64,000 nt of DNA from Streptomyces sp. NBC_00224. Lineage in GTDB: Bacteria; Actinomycetota; Actinomycetes; Streptomycetales; Streptomycetaceae. Below the pieces are notes generated by a model. It ran no database searches. It was not told the DNA's origin and worked only from the letters and a program-made list of their open reading frames with translations. The position numbers were made by a program, and so were the translations under genes. Each line of letters begins with the position of its first letter. The first letter of the stretch is position 1. The stretch covers positions 7,391,001 through 7,455,000 of the forward strand of contig NZ_CP108106.1 of NCBI RefSeq assembly GCF_041435195.1. Direction: 5' to 3'. Positions 9,322 to 17,718 of this stretch are shown here, one piece after another.

Positions 9322-10592
9322 GAGCCCGCACACTGCTCCTCGGCGTCACCGGCGCCGCGCTCGCCGTGCCCCTGGTGACGGTCCCGGCGCGCGCGACCGC
9401 GAGCCCGCCCCGTACCGGCTTCGAGGTGAGCGCCGGGGCGCGCTGGACCGGCGAGCGCGAGGAGCAGGACTTCCTCGCGGCCCTCGCCCAGGGCAGCGCA
9501 CAAGCCTCGGTCCTGCGCATCGGCACCACCACGCAGGGCCGCCCGCTCCAGCTCGTCCGCGTCGGCAGCGGGCACACCGCCAACCGGGTCCTGCTGGTGT
9601 GCAGCCAGCACGGCGACGAGCCGGCCGGACGCGAGGCCTGTCTGGCCACCGTCCGCGACCTCGCGTACGCGAAGGACCGGGCGACCCGGCAACTCCTCGC
9701 GCACACCACGCTCTACGTCGTGCCGACCGCCAACCCGGACGGCCGGGCCGCCGACACCCGCGTCAACGCCGACGGCGTCGACATCAACCGCGACCACATC
9801 GCCCTCAAGACACAGGAGGCGCGGGCCGTCGCCGCCGTGCTGCGCGACGAACAGCCCGACGTCGTCTACGACCTGCACGAGTACAGCGCCACGCCCAAGT
9901 ACTACGACAAGGACCTGTTCGACCTGTGGCCGCGCAACCTCAACACCGCCCCGGCGGTGCACGAGGAGGCCCGGACGCTGTCGAGCGCGTACGTACGGGA
10001 GGCCGCCCGGGCCGACGGCTTCTCCACCGGCACCTACGGCATCTGGACCGACCCCGTCACCGGCGACCCGGTCAAACAGGTCGCGGGCGACGGCCAGGAG
10101 CGGATCCTGCGCAACACGGCGGGCGTCAAGCACGCCGTCGGCCTGCTCATCGAGAGCCGCGTCGACCCTGCGAGCGACGCAGAGAAGGCCGACCCGGCCC
10201 TCAACAACCGGCGCCGGGTGGTCTCCCAGCTGAGCGGGCTGCGCGGACTGCTGAGCTTCACCGCGGAGCGCAGGGGCAGCATCGAGGCGGCGACCACGGC
10301 CGCCCGGCTGGCCGGATACCGCGACCGGGGGCCGGTCTACGTCGGGGGCGCGGACAACGAGCCCGCCACCCCCGCGCAGACCCTCGCCGAGCCCCCGTGC
10401 GGCTACCGCCTCACCGCCGCCCAGTACGCCGAGGTGAAGGACCGCCTCGCCCTGCACGGCATCAGGGCGAGGCGGTCCGGCGACGGCGCGTTCGTCCCGC
10501 TTCGCCAGCCGCTGCGGGCGCTCGTGCCCCTGCTGCTCGACGCCCGTGCGCAGTACGGGCTGACGGCGGCCGAACCCGTACAGCGCTGCTGA
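9318..10592 (+). CDS. Secreted M14-family zinc carboxypeptidase
   Basis: The 424-aa protein begins at the ATGA overlap with the upstream peptidase. A signal peptide is visible ([20 protein letters not shown], cleavage near ARA-T). M14 zinc ligands appear as the HxxE of [11 protein letters not shown] (about residue 96) and the later His in [22 protein letters not shown] provides substrate-binding residues, and the general-base Glu is plausibly in LLIESRVD. It removes C-terminal residues or processes wall peptides. The coupled X-Pro peptidase suggests extracellular peptide degradation. It converges with the D-amino-acid-oxidase-like gene with only 10 bp between the stops. Confidence 0.9.
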   Translation: MRARTLLLGVTGAALAVPLVTVPARATASPPRTGFEVSAGARWTGEREEQDFLAALAQGSAQASVLRIGTTTQGRPLQLVRVGSGHTANRVLLVCSQHGDEPAGREACLATVRDLAYAKDRATRQLLAHTTLYVVPTANPDGRAADTRVNADGVDINRDHIALKTQEARAVAAVLRDEQPDVVYDLHEYSATPKYYDKDLFDLWPRNLNTAPAVHEEARTLSSAYVREAARADGFSTGTYGIWTDPVTGDPVKQVAGDGQERILRNTAGVKHAVGLLIESRVDPASDAEKADPALNNRRRVVSQLSGLRGLLSFTAERRGSIEAATTAARLAGYRDRGPVYVGGADNEPATPAQTLAEPPCGYRLTAAQYAEVKDRLALHGIRARRSGDGAFVPLRQPLRALVPLLLDARAQYGLTAAEPVQRC

Positions 10593-10602
10593 GACGGGTT
10601 TC

Positions 10603-11535
10603 TCACCGGAGGGGAGTGCGGGAGGCGGCCAGCGCGGCCGCCTCCCGCGCACACCCCCAGGCGACGGTGATCCCGGCGCCGCCGTGCCCGTAGTTGTGCA
10701 CCAACAGGCCGCCGGACGCGGTGGTTTCCGCCTCGATCCGCACCCCCGCGTCCCGCACCGGCCGCAACCCCACCCGGTGGGCGAGCACCCGCGCCCCGGC
10801 GATCTCGGGACGCACCAGCGCGCACCGCGCCACGATCTCCTCGGCGACGCGCGGGTCCGGGGCGAGGTCCCAGTCGTCGTCCTGCGCGGTGCCGCCGAGC
10901 AGCAGCCCGTAGGGCTGGGGGAAGAAGTAGGTCGTGTCGCTGGAGGCGTGGTCGACGGAGGTGTACCACTCGGTCACCCCGGGGTTCTCGACCACCACCA
11001 ACTGGCCGCGCACCGGCCGCATCCCGGGGTCGGGCACCAGCGTACGGGCGCCCAGGCCCGTGCAGTTGACCACGACCGGCGCGTCCGGCAACCCGTCGAG
11101 CGCGCGCCTCTCGATCGTCCCGCCCGCCGCCTCCAGACGCCCTCGCAGCCAGGCCAGGTGCACCGGCATGTCGATCAGCGGTATCCGGGCGTGCACCCCC
11201 TGCGCCGACTGGCGCAGCCCGTCCACCTCGGCTGCCCACGGCCCCAGTTCGGAGAGCCGGATGCCCGCCTGCAGCCCCTCGACGAGCCGCACCCCGGTCC
11301 GCCCGGGATCGGCGGCCAGCTCCTCGTACACCCGCAGGGAGGCGAGCGCCCACTCGCCGACGCGTCCGGCGGGCTCGATGCGGTACGGCCACCACAGCGC
11401 CCCCGCCACCGCCGACGTCGTCTCCCCGACCGGATCCCGGCTCCACACCCGCACGTCGCGGCCCGACTCGGCGAGGACCACCGCCGTGGTCAGACCGATG
11501 ACTCCGCCACCCAGCACGATCATCTGTTCGCTCAT
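10603..11535 (-). CDS. FAD-dependent oxidoreductase, D-amino-acid oxidase type
   Basis: The 310-aa protein opens with the FAD-binding motif MIVLGGGVIGLTTAVVLAES. It has the DAO-family middle segments (GALWWPYRIEP, VVNCTGLGARTLVPDPGM, RPVRGQLVVVENPG, YFFPQPYGLLLGGTAQ) and the C-terminal FAD region GLRPVRDAGVRIE then HNYGHGGAGITVAWG. This matches D-amino-acid oxidases, which deaminate neutral D-amino acids to 2-oxo acids, ammonia and peroxide. A start at 11535 leaves a 65-bp divergent gap to the next gene if that starts at 11601. Wall-peptide D-Ala is a plausible substrate (inference). Confidence 0.9.
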   Translation of the reverse strand: MSEQMIVLGGGVIGLTTAVVLAESGRDVRVWSRDPVGETTSAVAGALWWPYRIEPAGRVGEWALASLRVYEELAADPGRTGVRLVEGLQAGIRLSELGPWAAEVDGLRQSAQGVHARIPLIDMPVHLAWLRGRLEAAGGTIERRALDGLPDAPVVVNCTGLGARTLVPDPGMRPVRGQLVVVENPGVTEWYTSVDHASSDTTYFFPQPYGLLLGGTAQDDDWDLAPDPRVAEEIVARCALVRPEIAGARVLAHRVGLRPVRDAGVRIEAETTASGGLLVHNYGHGGAGITVAWGCAREAAALAASRTPLR

Positions 11536-11600
11536 GGCGGGACGGTAGCGGAATGGGTGATGTCGTGCTCGGATCAGCCGCAGATGGGAATACTCAGGAC

Positions 11601-12617
11601 ATGTCAGCCGCGTACGCGACCTTCGGACTCGCCCCCGCGATGCGGGCAGGCGATGTCGCGGGGGCCGGTTCTCCCCAGCTGCACCGCGACTTCATGGACT
11701 TCGTCGTCGACGGCCGGCCGCTGCTGCTCCAACTCGCCGACCTGGACGCCGTCTCCCCGCTCGCGGCGGACGTGCCGCCCGCCATCCTCGGCGCCCAGGT
11801 GCGCAGCCTGCTCCTGGAGACCGAACCGCCGCTGGCCGGCGGGCGGTACGTGGTCTACGCCTGTCCGGAGTGCGAGGACCTGGAGTGCGGCGCGGTCACC
11901 GCCGTCATCGAGCGCTCCGGCGACGACATCATCTGGCGCGACTTCGCCTGGCAGACCGGGCCCGTGCCCGATCTGCCACTCAACGGCTACCAGGGGATAG
12001 GGCCGTTCCGCTTCCGCGCCGAGGAGTACCGAGCCGCCCTGGAGCGGCTGCTCTGCGACGAGCCGCCCCGGCGCCGGGTCCTGCTGGTAGGAGCCCGCGC
12101 GGCCGTCCTCGGCAAGCTCGCGGCGGCCCTGCGCTCGATCGGCATCGGCGTGGACATCGCCCACGACGTGACCGACGCGATCCCGGAGGAGCTCGCCACC
12201 TACGGGGCGGTCGCCTTCGGCCGCGCGGTCCCGGAGGCCGAACGCGCGGCGGTGCGCGCCGCGTTCGGGCGCGCCCACGCGCACCCCGTGTACGTGACGG
12301 GCCTGGCCCCCGTCACCCCGCTCCTGGTGGCCCAGCTGGAACAGGCCCTGGACCGCACCCCGCCGGGCCAGCGCCGCCTCACCTACCTCTCTGCCTCCCC
12401 GGACGAGGCCCGGCTCGCGGTCGGCGCGACCTGCCGTGTCCGGCTCACCGCGTACCGCGTGGACCGGCTGCACCGCGTCCACACCCAGGAAGTCCTGGAC
12501 GCGGTCCTCGACCCCGGCCCGCACCGCATCCCGCTGGACGAGCGCGCCCTGCGCGGAGAGTCCTTCCTGGTGGCCCGCACCACGGGCGGGGTGATCACGG
12601 CGGCGGTGGTGCGCTGA
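11601..12617 (+). CDS. Unrecognised conserved-looking protein with a CPECEDLECG motif
   Basis: I do not recognise a family with certainty. The protein is 338 aa from ATG 11601 (MSAAYATFGL), or 354 aa from ATG 11553. The N-terminal half (about residues 1-165) holds YACPECEDLECGAVTAVIE, a compact Cys-rich motif, and IIWRDFAWQTG. The second half (about 175-245) starts RRVLLVGARAAVLGKLAAAL and looks Rossmann-like, but lacks a full GxGxxG. The C-terminus is a beta-rich stretch ending VARTTGGVITAAVV. There is no signal peptide or membrane segment. It is divergent from the D-amino-acid oxidase and 109 bp before the ABC-F gene. Third-position GC bias supports a real gene. Confidence 0.75.
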   Translation: MSAAYATFGLAPAMRAGDVAGAGSPQLHRDFMDFVVDGRPLLLQLADLDAVSPLAADVPPAILGAQVRSLLLETEPPLAGGRYVVYACPECEDLECGAVTAVIERSGDDIIWRDFAWQTGPVPDLPLNGYQGIGPFRFRAEEYRAALERLLCDEPPRRRVLLVGARAAVLGKLAAALRSIGIGVDIAHDVTDAIPEELATYGAVAFGRAVPEAERAAVRAAFGRAHAHPVYVTGLAPVTPLLVAQLEQALDRTPPGQRRLTYLSASPDEARLAVGATCRVRLTAYRVDRLHRVHTQEVLDAVLDPGPHRIPLDERALRGESFLVARTTGGVITAAVVR

Positions 12618-12710
12618 AACGGTCCGCCGGCCCGGAGCGCGGAACCGGCCCGCCGAGCGGGAGGGCCCGGCCCCGGCCGATACCCGTCGGTCGGTGCCGG
12701 CACACCCCAG

Positions 12711-12729
12711 TAAGATCTATGTCCTCATG
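12711..12729 (+). promoter_or_regulatory. Likely -10 element for a leaderless abc-f transcript
   Basis: TAAGAT (12711-12716) matches the actinobacterial TANNNT -10 pattern and sits 10 bp before ATG 12727. No Shine-Dalgarno sequence is present. Transcription starting at or next to the ATG would give a leaderless mRNA. I see no good -35. Confidence 0.4.
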
Positions 12730-14364
12730 ACTGCCACTCTCGTCGCCAAGGACCTCGCCGCCGGCCACGGCGACCGCACGCTCTTCGCCGGGCTCGACCT
12801 CGTCGTCGCCCCCGGTGACGTCATCGGCCTCGTCGGGGCGAACGGAGCGGGGAAGTCCTCCCTGCTCAGGCTGCTCGCCGGACTCGACACACCGGAGGAG
12901 GGCGAGCTGCGCCTCTCCCCGCCGGGCGCCACCGTGGGACACCTGCCGCAGGAGCCGGACCGGCGCCCCGGCGAGACCGTCCGCGCCTTCCTCGCCCGCC
13001 GCACCGGTGTGGCCGCCGCCCAGGAGGCCATGGACGCGGCCACCCAGGCCCTGGTCGACGGAGCACCCGGCAGCGACGACGCGTACGCGGAGAGCCTGGA
13101 GCGCTGGCTCGACCTCGGCGGCGCCGACCTGGACGAGCGCGCCGAGGAGGTGGCGGCCACCCTCGGCCTCACCATCGGCCTCGACCAGCCGATGACGGCC
13201 CTCTCCGGCGGCCAGGCCGCCCGCGCGGGCCTGGCCTCGCTGCTCCTCTCGCGGTACGACGTGTTCCTGCTCGACGAGCCCACCAACGACCTCGACCTGG
13301 ACGGTCTGGAGCGCCTGGAGTCCTTCGTCAAGGGCCTGCGCGCGGGCACGGTCGTGATCAGCCACGACCGCGAGTTCCTCACCCGTACGGTCACCAAGGT
13401 GCTCGAACTCGACCTCGCCCAGCAGCAGATCACGCTCTACGGCGGCGGCTACGAGGCGTATCTGGAGGAGCGCGAGACCGCCCGCAGGCACGCCCGCGAG
13501 GACTACGACGAGTACGCGGACAAGCGCTCGGCCCTGGAGGGCCGGGCCCAGATGCAGCGCGGCTGGATGGACAAGGGCGTCAAGAACGCCCGCCGCAAGG
13601 CCGGCGACAACGACAAGATCGGCCGGAAGTTCCGCAGCGACTCCAGCGAGAAGCAGGCCGCCAAGGCCCGCCAGACCCAGCGCATGATCGAGCGCCTGGA
13701 CGTCGTCGAGGAGCCCCGCAAGGAGTGGGAGCTCCGCATGGAGATCGCGTCCGCGCCCCGCTCGGGCGCGGTCGTCGCCACCCTCAGCCAGGCCGAGATC
13801 CGACGCGGCGACTACACCTTCGGCCCCGCGTCCCTCCAGATCGACTGGGCCGACCGCGTGGCGATCACCGGCGCCAACGGCGCGGGCAAGTCCACCCTGC
13901 TCGCCGCCCTGCTCGGCCGTCTCCCGCTCGACGCGGGGCGGGCGACGCTCGGCTCCGGCGTCGTCGTCGGCGAGGTCGACCAGGCCCGGGGGCTCTTCGT
14001 CGGCGAGGAGTCCCTGCTCGACGCGTTCTGCGCGGCCGTCCCCGACACCGAGCCGGCCGAGGTGCGCACACTCCTCGCCAAGTTCGGCCTGCGGGCCGAC
14101 CACGTGCTGCGGACCGCCGCCTCGCTCTCGCCCGGCGAGCGCACCCGGGCGGCGCTCGCGCTGCTCCAGGGCCGGGGCGTCAATCTGCTCGTCCTCGACG
14201 AGCCGACCAACCACCTCGACCTCCCGGCGATCGAGCAGCTGGAGTCCGCGCTCGACTCGTACACCGGCACCCTGCTCCTGGTCACCCACGACCGCCGGAT
14301 GCTGGACGCGGTGCACACCACCCGGCGCATCGAGGTCGCCGACGGCAAGGTCACCGAGGCGTGA
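12727..14364 (+). CDS. ABC-F family ATP-binding protein (ribosome-associated)
   Basis: The 545-aa protein is read from ATG 12727 (MTATLVAKDLAAGHGDRTLF). Two ABC modules in tandem lack any membrane domain. The first has Walker A GANGAGKSS, signature LSGGQAARAGLA and Walker B LLDEPTNDLDL; the second has GANGAGKST, LSPGERTRAALALL and VLDEPTNHLDL. A charged inter-domain linker (about residues 235-330, rich in Arg/Lys/Glu) is the P-site tRNA interaction motif of ABC-F proteins. The family acts on translating ribosomes, some members protecting against antibiotics (Vga/Lsa/Msr types) and others acting as Uup/EttA-like factors. Which applies here is not decidable. Often annotated as a drug-resistance protein in Streptomyces. 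Confidence 0.93.
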   Translation: MTATLVAKDLAAGHGDRTLFAGLDLVVAPGDVIGLVGANGAGKSSLLRLLAGLDTPEEGELRLSPPGATVGHLPQEPDRRPGETVRAFLARRTGVAAAQEAMDAATQALVDGAPGSDDAYAESLERWLDLGGADLDERAEEVAATLGLTIGLDQPMTALSGGQAARAGLASLLLSRYDVFLLDEPTNDLDLDGLERLESFVKGLRAGTVVISHDREFLTRTVTKVLELDLAQQQITLYGGGYEAYLEERETARRHAREDYDEYADKRSALEGRAQMQRGWMDKGVKNARRKAGDNDKIGRKFRSDSSEKQAAKARQTQRMIERLDVVEEPRKEWELRMEIASAPRSGAVVATLSQAEIRRGDYTFGPASLQIDWADRVAITGANGAGKSTLLAALLGRLPLDAGRATLGSGVVVGEVDQARGLFVGEESLLDAFCAAVPDTEPAEVRTLLAKFGLRADHVLRTAASLSPGERTRAALALLQGRGVNLLVLDEPTNHLDLPAIEQLESALDSYTGTLLLVTHDRRMLDAVHTTRRIEVADGKVTEA

Positions 14365-14443
14365 CCTGACCGGGCGGTGACGCGAGCCCTGGAACGCGCC
14401 CGCGTTACGTGAGCGGCGGCCGGTCCGCGCGTACGGTGAGCGC

Positions 14444-15577
14444 GTGGACCGCGAGCGCGACCGACTGCAGGCCGTTCTGGAGGCGCTGCCCCGGGCGGCG
14501 ATCGTGCAAGGCGGCGACGAGCACGTGGTCGCCGTCAACGGCCGCTTCGTGGAGATGTTCGGCCTGGCCGGACGGGTCTCCTACGAGCCCGGCGCGCCGC
14601 TCGGACCGGTGGTCGAGGCGGTCTGCGACACCTTCGCGGACCGTCCCGCCTGGGTCGTCGAGAGCACCCATACGATCGCCGCCCGCCGCATCCACCGCGC
14701 CGCCGAGATCGACCTCACCGACGGCCGGGTCATCCGCCGCGACGTCGAGCCGCTCCACGACTCCGACGGGCGGCCCTTCGGGTCGCTGTGGACCGCCGAG
14801 GACATCACCGAGGACAAACGCCGCGAGCACGCGCTGCGGCGCGACAACGCGGCGCTTACGGAGCTGGCCCGCCAGCGCAACGAGTTCCTCGCCTCCGCGT
14901 CGCACAATCTGCGCACCCCGCTGACCTCCATCATCAGCTTCTGCGACCTGCTCGCGGACCCGGCCTCCGGCCCCCTGGACGCGGACCGGCTGGCGTTCCT
15001 CGACGCGATCCGCCGCAACGCGCTGCGGATGGCGACCGTGATCACCACGCTGCTGGACACCACCCGGATGCGCGAGCCCCGACTGCGCCTGGAATTCGGC
15101 GAGGTGGACATCGCGCGGATGCTGGAGCACGCCGTACACGACCGCATGTCGACGCTCACGGAAGCGGGCCTGTTCACCGTCCTGGACTGCGCGCCGGGCC
15201 CACCGCTGTACGGCGACGAGCACCGCCTGGAACACGTCCTGGCGAACCTCTTGGAGAACGCGGCCAAGTTCACCCCGCCGGGCGGAGTGGTGGGGATCGA
15301 GGCAGCACCCGAGGACGACACCTGGCGCATCGCGGTCTCGGACACCGGAATCGGGGTGCCGGAGCCCTACCGGGAGGAGGTCTTCTCCGGCTTCGTACGG
15401 GCCCCCAACGCCGAGAGCGGCGGCTTCCCCGGCACCGGTCTCGGCCTCACCTTCAGCCGGGACATCGTGCGCCGCCACGGCGGCGAGCTCTCCGTCTCGG
15501 ACGCGCCCGGCGGGGGAGCGGTCTTCACCCTGCGCCTGCCGGTCGCCGGGCCCGCGCGCGGCGGGGAGGAGCCGTGA
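14444..15577 (+). CDS. PAS-domain sensor histidine kinase
   Basis: The 377-aa soluble kinase starts at GTG 14444; no ribosome site is visible, but TACGGT at 14432-14437 could be a -10 for a leaderless message. A PAS/PAC sensor occupies about residues 5-120 (LEALPRAAIVQGGDEHVVAV to SLWTAEDITEDKRR). HisKA follows, with H-box SASHNLRTPLTSII (His near residue 153). HATPase_c has N-box LLENAAKF, G1 DTGIGV and G2 GTGLGL. There are no membrane segments, so it senses an intracellular cue. The stop overlaps the response-regulator start (GTGA), coupling the pair. Confidence 0.94.
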   Translation: MDRERDRLQAVLEALPRAAIVQGGDEHVVAVNGRFVEMFGLAGRVSYEPGAPLGPVVEAVCDTFADRPAWVVESTHTIAARRIHRAAEIDLTDGRVIRRDVEPLHDSDGRPFGSLWTAEDITEDKRREHALRRDNAALTELARQRNEFLASASHNLRTPLTSIISFCDLLADPASGPLDADRLAFLDAIRRNALRMATVITTLLDTTRMREPRLRLEFGEVDIARMLEHAVHDRMSTLTEAGLFTVLDCAPGPPLYGDEHRLEHVLANLLENAAKFTPPGGVVGIEAAPEDDTWRIAVSDTGIGVPEPYREEVFSGFVRAPNAESGGFPGTGLGLTFSRDIVRRHGGELSVSDAPGGGAVFTLRLPVAGPARGGEEP

Positions 15578-16266
15578 CGCGGATCCTGGTCGTCGAGGAC
15601 GACCCGGACGTGGCGACGGCGCTGCGGGTGCTGCTCACCCGGGCCGGGTACGAGGTGGTGGCCGCCGCCGACGGCCGCGACGGCCTGCGCCGCCTCTTCG
15701 CCGACGGCCCCGACCTGATGCTGCTCGACATCGGCCTGCCCGGCCTCGACGGCTGGCAGGTCCTGGAACGCACCCGGGACATGACCGACCTGCCCGTACT
15801 GCTCCTCACCGCACGCGGCGCCGAGAGCGACCGGGTGCGGGGCCTGCGGGCCGGGGCCGACGACTACCTGCCGAAGCCGTTCGGCAACGACGAACTGCTG
15901 GCCAGGGTCGAGGCCCTGCTGCGCCGAGCCGCACCCGCGCGCTGGGCGGGAGCCGCCCAGGACGACGCCCTGCGCCTGGTCCCGGAACGCCGCTCGGCCC
16001 TCTGGCACGGCGAGGAGGTCCGCCTCAGCGACATCGAGTACCGGCTGCTCCAGCTCCTGGTCCGCAACCGAGGCCGAGTGGTCACCACGGACCAGCTCCT
16101 GGACCAGGTCTGGGACGACCCCCAGGGCATCGGCCGCGACCGGGTGAAGTTCGCGGTACTGCGCCTGCGCCGCAAGCTCCAGCAGGCGGCCGGCGAGCTG
16201 GAGCGGGATCCGATCGAGGCGGTGCGGGGGATGGGGTATCGGTATCGGGGGGACGCGGGGCGCTGA
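15574..16266 (+). CDS. OmpR/PhoB-type response regulator
   Basis: The 230-aa protein starts at GTG 15574, overlapping the kinase stop by 4 bp, with GGGGAGGAG upstream. The receiver domain has acidic residues VVEDDPD, phospho-acceptor Asp in LMLLDIGLPG (about residue 52), Thr in LLLTARG and Lys in LPKPFGN. The C-terminal winged helix (about 135-228) contains LSDIEYRLLQLLVRN, TTDQLLDQVW and DRVKFAVLRLRRKL, ending VRGMGYRY. It is the cognate transcription factor of the coupled PAS kinase. Target genes are unknown; the surface-sugar genes 190 bp downstream are candidates by position only. Confidence 0.95.
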   Translation: MTRILVVEDDPDVATALRVLLTRAGYEVVAAADGRDGLRRLFADGPDLMLLDIGLPGLDGWQVLERTRDMTDLPVLLLTARGAESDRVRGLRAGADDYLPKPFGNDELLARVEALLRRAAPARWAGAAQDDALRLVPERRSALWHGEEVRLSDIEYRLLQLLVRNRGRVVTTDQLLDQVWDDPQGIGRDRVKFAVLRLRRKLQQAAGELERDPIEAVRGMGYRYRGDAGR

Positions 16267-16458
16267 GGTCCGGGCGCCCCTCAGGGGGGCCACTGGCGGC
16301 CCGCAGACGAACGGGGGGGCCAAAAGGCCCGCCCGCCCCGGGCCGAACGTCCCGCATCCCCACACCGCAACCGTCCCGCAACCAACCCCCACCGCCAGGC
16401 ACAACGCTCGGCGGACACGCTCGTGGACGACCCCCGCCCGGCCGTCCCAGGAGCCCCC

Positions 16459-17601
16459 GTGCCCACCCTCCCGCCCCGCAGCATCGCCATCGTCCTCGGC
16501 ACCCGCCCCGAGCTGGTCAAGCTCACCGAGCTCATCCGGCTGCTCGGGCCCGCCGCGCACGTCGTGCACACGGGGCAGCACTACGACGAGGAGCTCTCCG
16601 GCCGCTTCCTGACCGACCTCGCCATCCCCGAGCCCACCTACCTCACCGGCATCGGCGGCCACCCCCGCGCCGTCCAGATCTCGGCGGCCCTGGCCCAGCT
16701 CGACGCGCTGTTCCTGGCGGAGCCGCCGCTCGCCGTGGTCGTCCAGGGGGACACCAACGCCGCGCTCGCCGGTGCCCTCGCCGCCAACGCCCGGTCGGTC
16801 CCGCTCGTCCACGTCGAGGCCGGGCTGCGCAGCCACGACCGGAACATGCCCGAGGAGCACAACCGGGTCCTGATCGACCGGCTCGCCGACGTGCTGTGCG
16901 CGGCCACCCCGGAGAACCGCGACAACCTGCTGGCCGAGGGCGTCGGCCCGGAGCTCGTGGAGGTCACGGGCAACACCGTGGTCGAGGCGGTCCACAGCCG
17001 GCTCCCGGACGCCGACGAGCGCTCCGCGCACCTGGCGGAACTGGGTCTCACCCCGGACGGCTACGTCCTGGCCACGGTCCACCGCCCCGAGAACACCGAC
17101 GACCCGGCGGCCCTGCGCGCGATCCTCACGGAGCTTGCCGCGCTCGCGGCCGACGTGCCGGTGGTCCTGCCGCTGCACCCGCGTACCCGGGCCCGCGTCG
17201 AAGCGGCGGGGCTCGCCGCGCTGCTCGGCCCGCTGCGGGTGACCCGGCCGCTCGGCTACCGCGACTTCCTCGCCCTCGCCCGGCACGCGGCGCTGCTCGT
17301 CTCCGACTCCGGGGGCGTCCAAGAGGAGGTCACCGTGCTCGGCCGCCCGCTGGTGGTCGTCCGTAACTCCACCGAGCGGCCGGAGGCGATGGCGGACTTC
17401 GCGACGCTGGTGGCGCCGGGTCCCGAGCTCGGGCGTGCCGCGCGCGAAGGGCTGGCCCTCGGCCCCGAGGGCCGTGCCCGCCTCGCGTCGCTGCCGAGCC
17501 CGTTCGGGGACGGGTGCGCCTCGCGCCGGATCGTGGGGCTGCTGACGGAGCTGGTCGCCACGGCCACCACCGGGACCGCGCCGTACGCGGCGGCGGCGTA
17601 A
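16459..17601 (+). CDS. wecB: UDP-N-acetylglucosamine 2-epimerase (non-hydrolysing)
   Basis: The 380-aa protein starts at GTG 16459, with AGGAG 5 nt upstream; an in-frame GTG at 16423 is less well placed. Family motifs: VLGTRPELVKLTELI at the N-terminus, HTGQHYDEELSG, QGDTNAALAGALAA, HVEAGLRSHDRNMPEEHNR, ATVHRPENTDD, LPLHPRTRARVE and SDSGGVQEEV with the following GRPLVVVRNSTERPEA. These are the UDP-binding and catalytic residues of WecB/MnaA, which interconvert UDP-GlcNAc and UDP-ManNAc for surface polysaccharides or teichoic acid linkage units. The next gene, 117 bp on, is a membrane glycosyltransferase, consistent with polymer synthesis. Confidence 0.92.
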   Translation: MPTLPPRSIAIVLGTRPELVKLTELIRLLGPAAHVVHTGQHYDEELSGRFLTDLAIPEPTYLTGIGGHPRAVQISAALAQLDALFLAEPPLAVVVQGDTNAALAGALAANARSVPLVHVEAGLRSHDRNMPEEHNRVLIDRLADVLCAATPENRDNLLAEGVGPELVEVTGNTVVEAVHSRLPDADERSAHLAELGLTPDGYVLATVHRPENTDDPAALRAILTELAALAADVPVVLPLHPRTRARVEAAGLAALLGPLRVTRPLGYRDFLALARHAALLVSDSGGVQEEVTVLGRPLVVVRNSTERPEAMADFATLVAPGPELGRAAREGLALGPEGRARLASLPSPFGDGCASRRIVGLLTELVATATTGTAPYAAAA

Positions 17602-17718
17602 ACGCTCCGCAGAAGCGCGGTCAGTCGACTGCGGGCCGCCATCGGCCGTCAGTGCGGTCCCCCGCGCCCCCCACGGGCCTCCGAGGCCACCCCACACCAC
17701 ACCCACCGAAAGCCCCCC

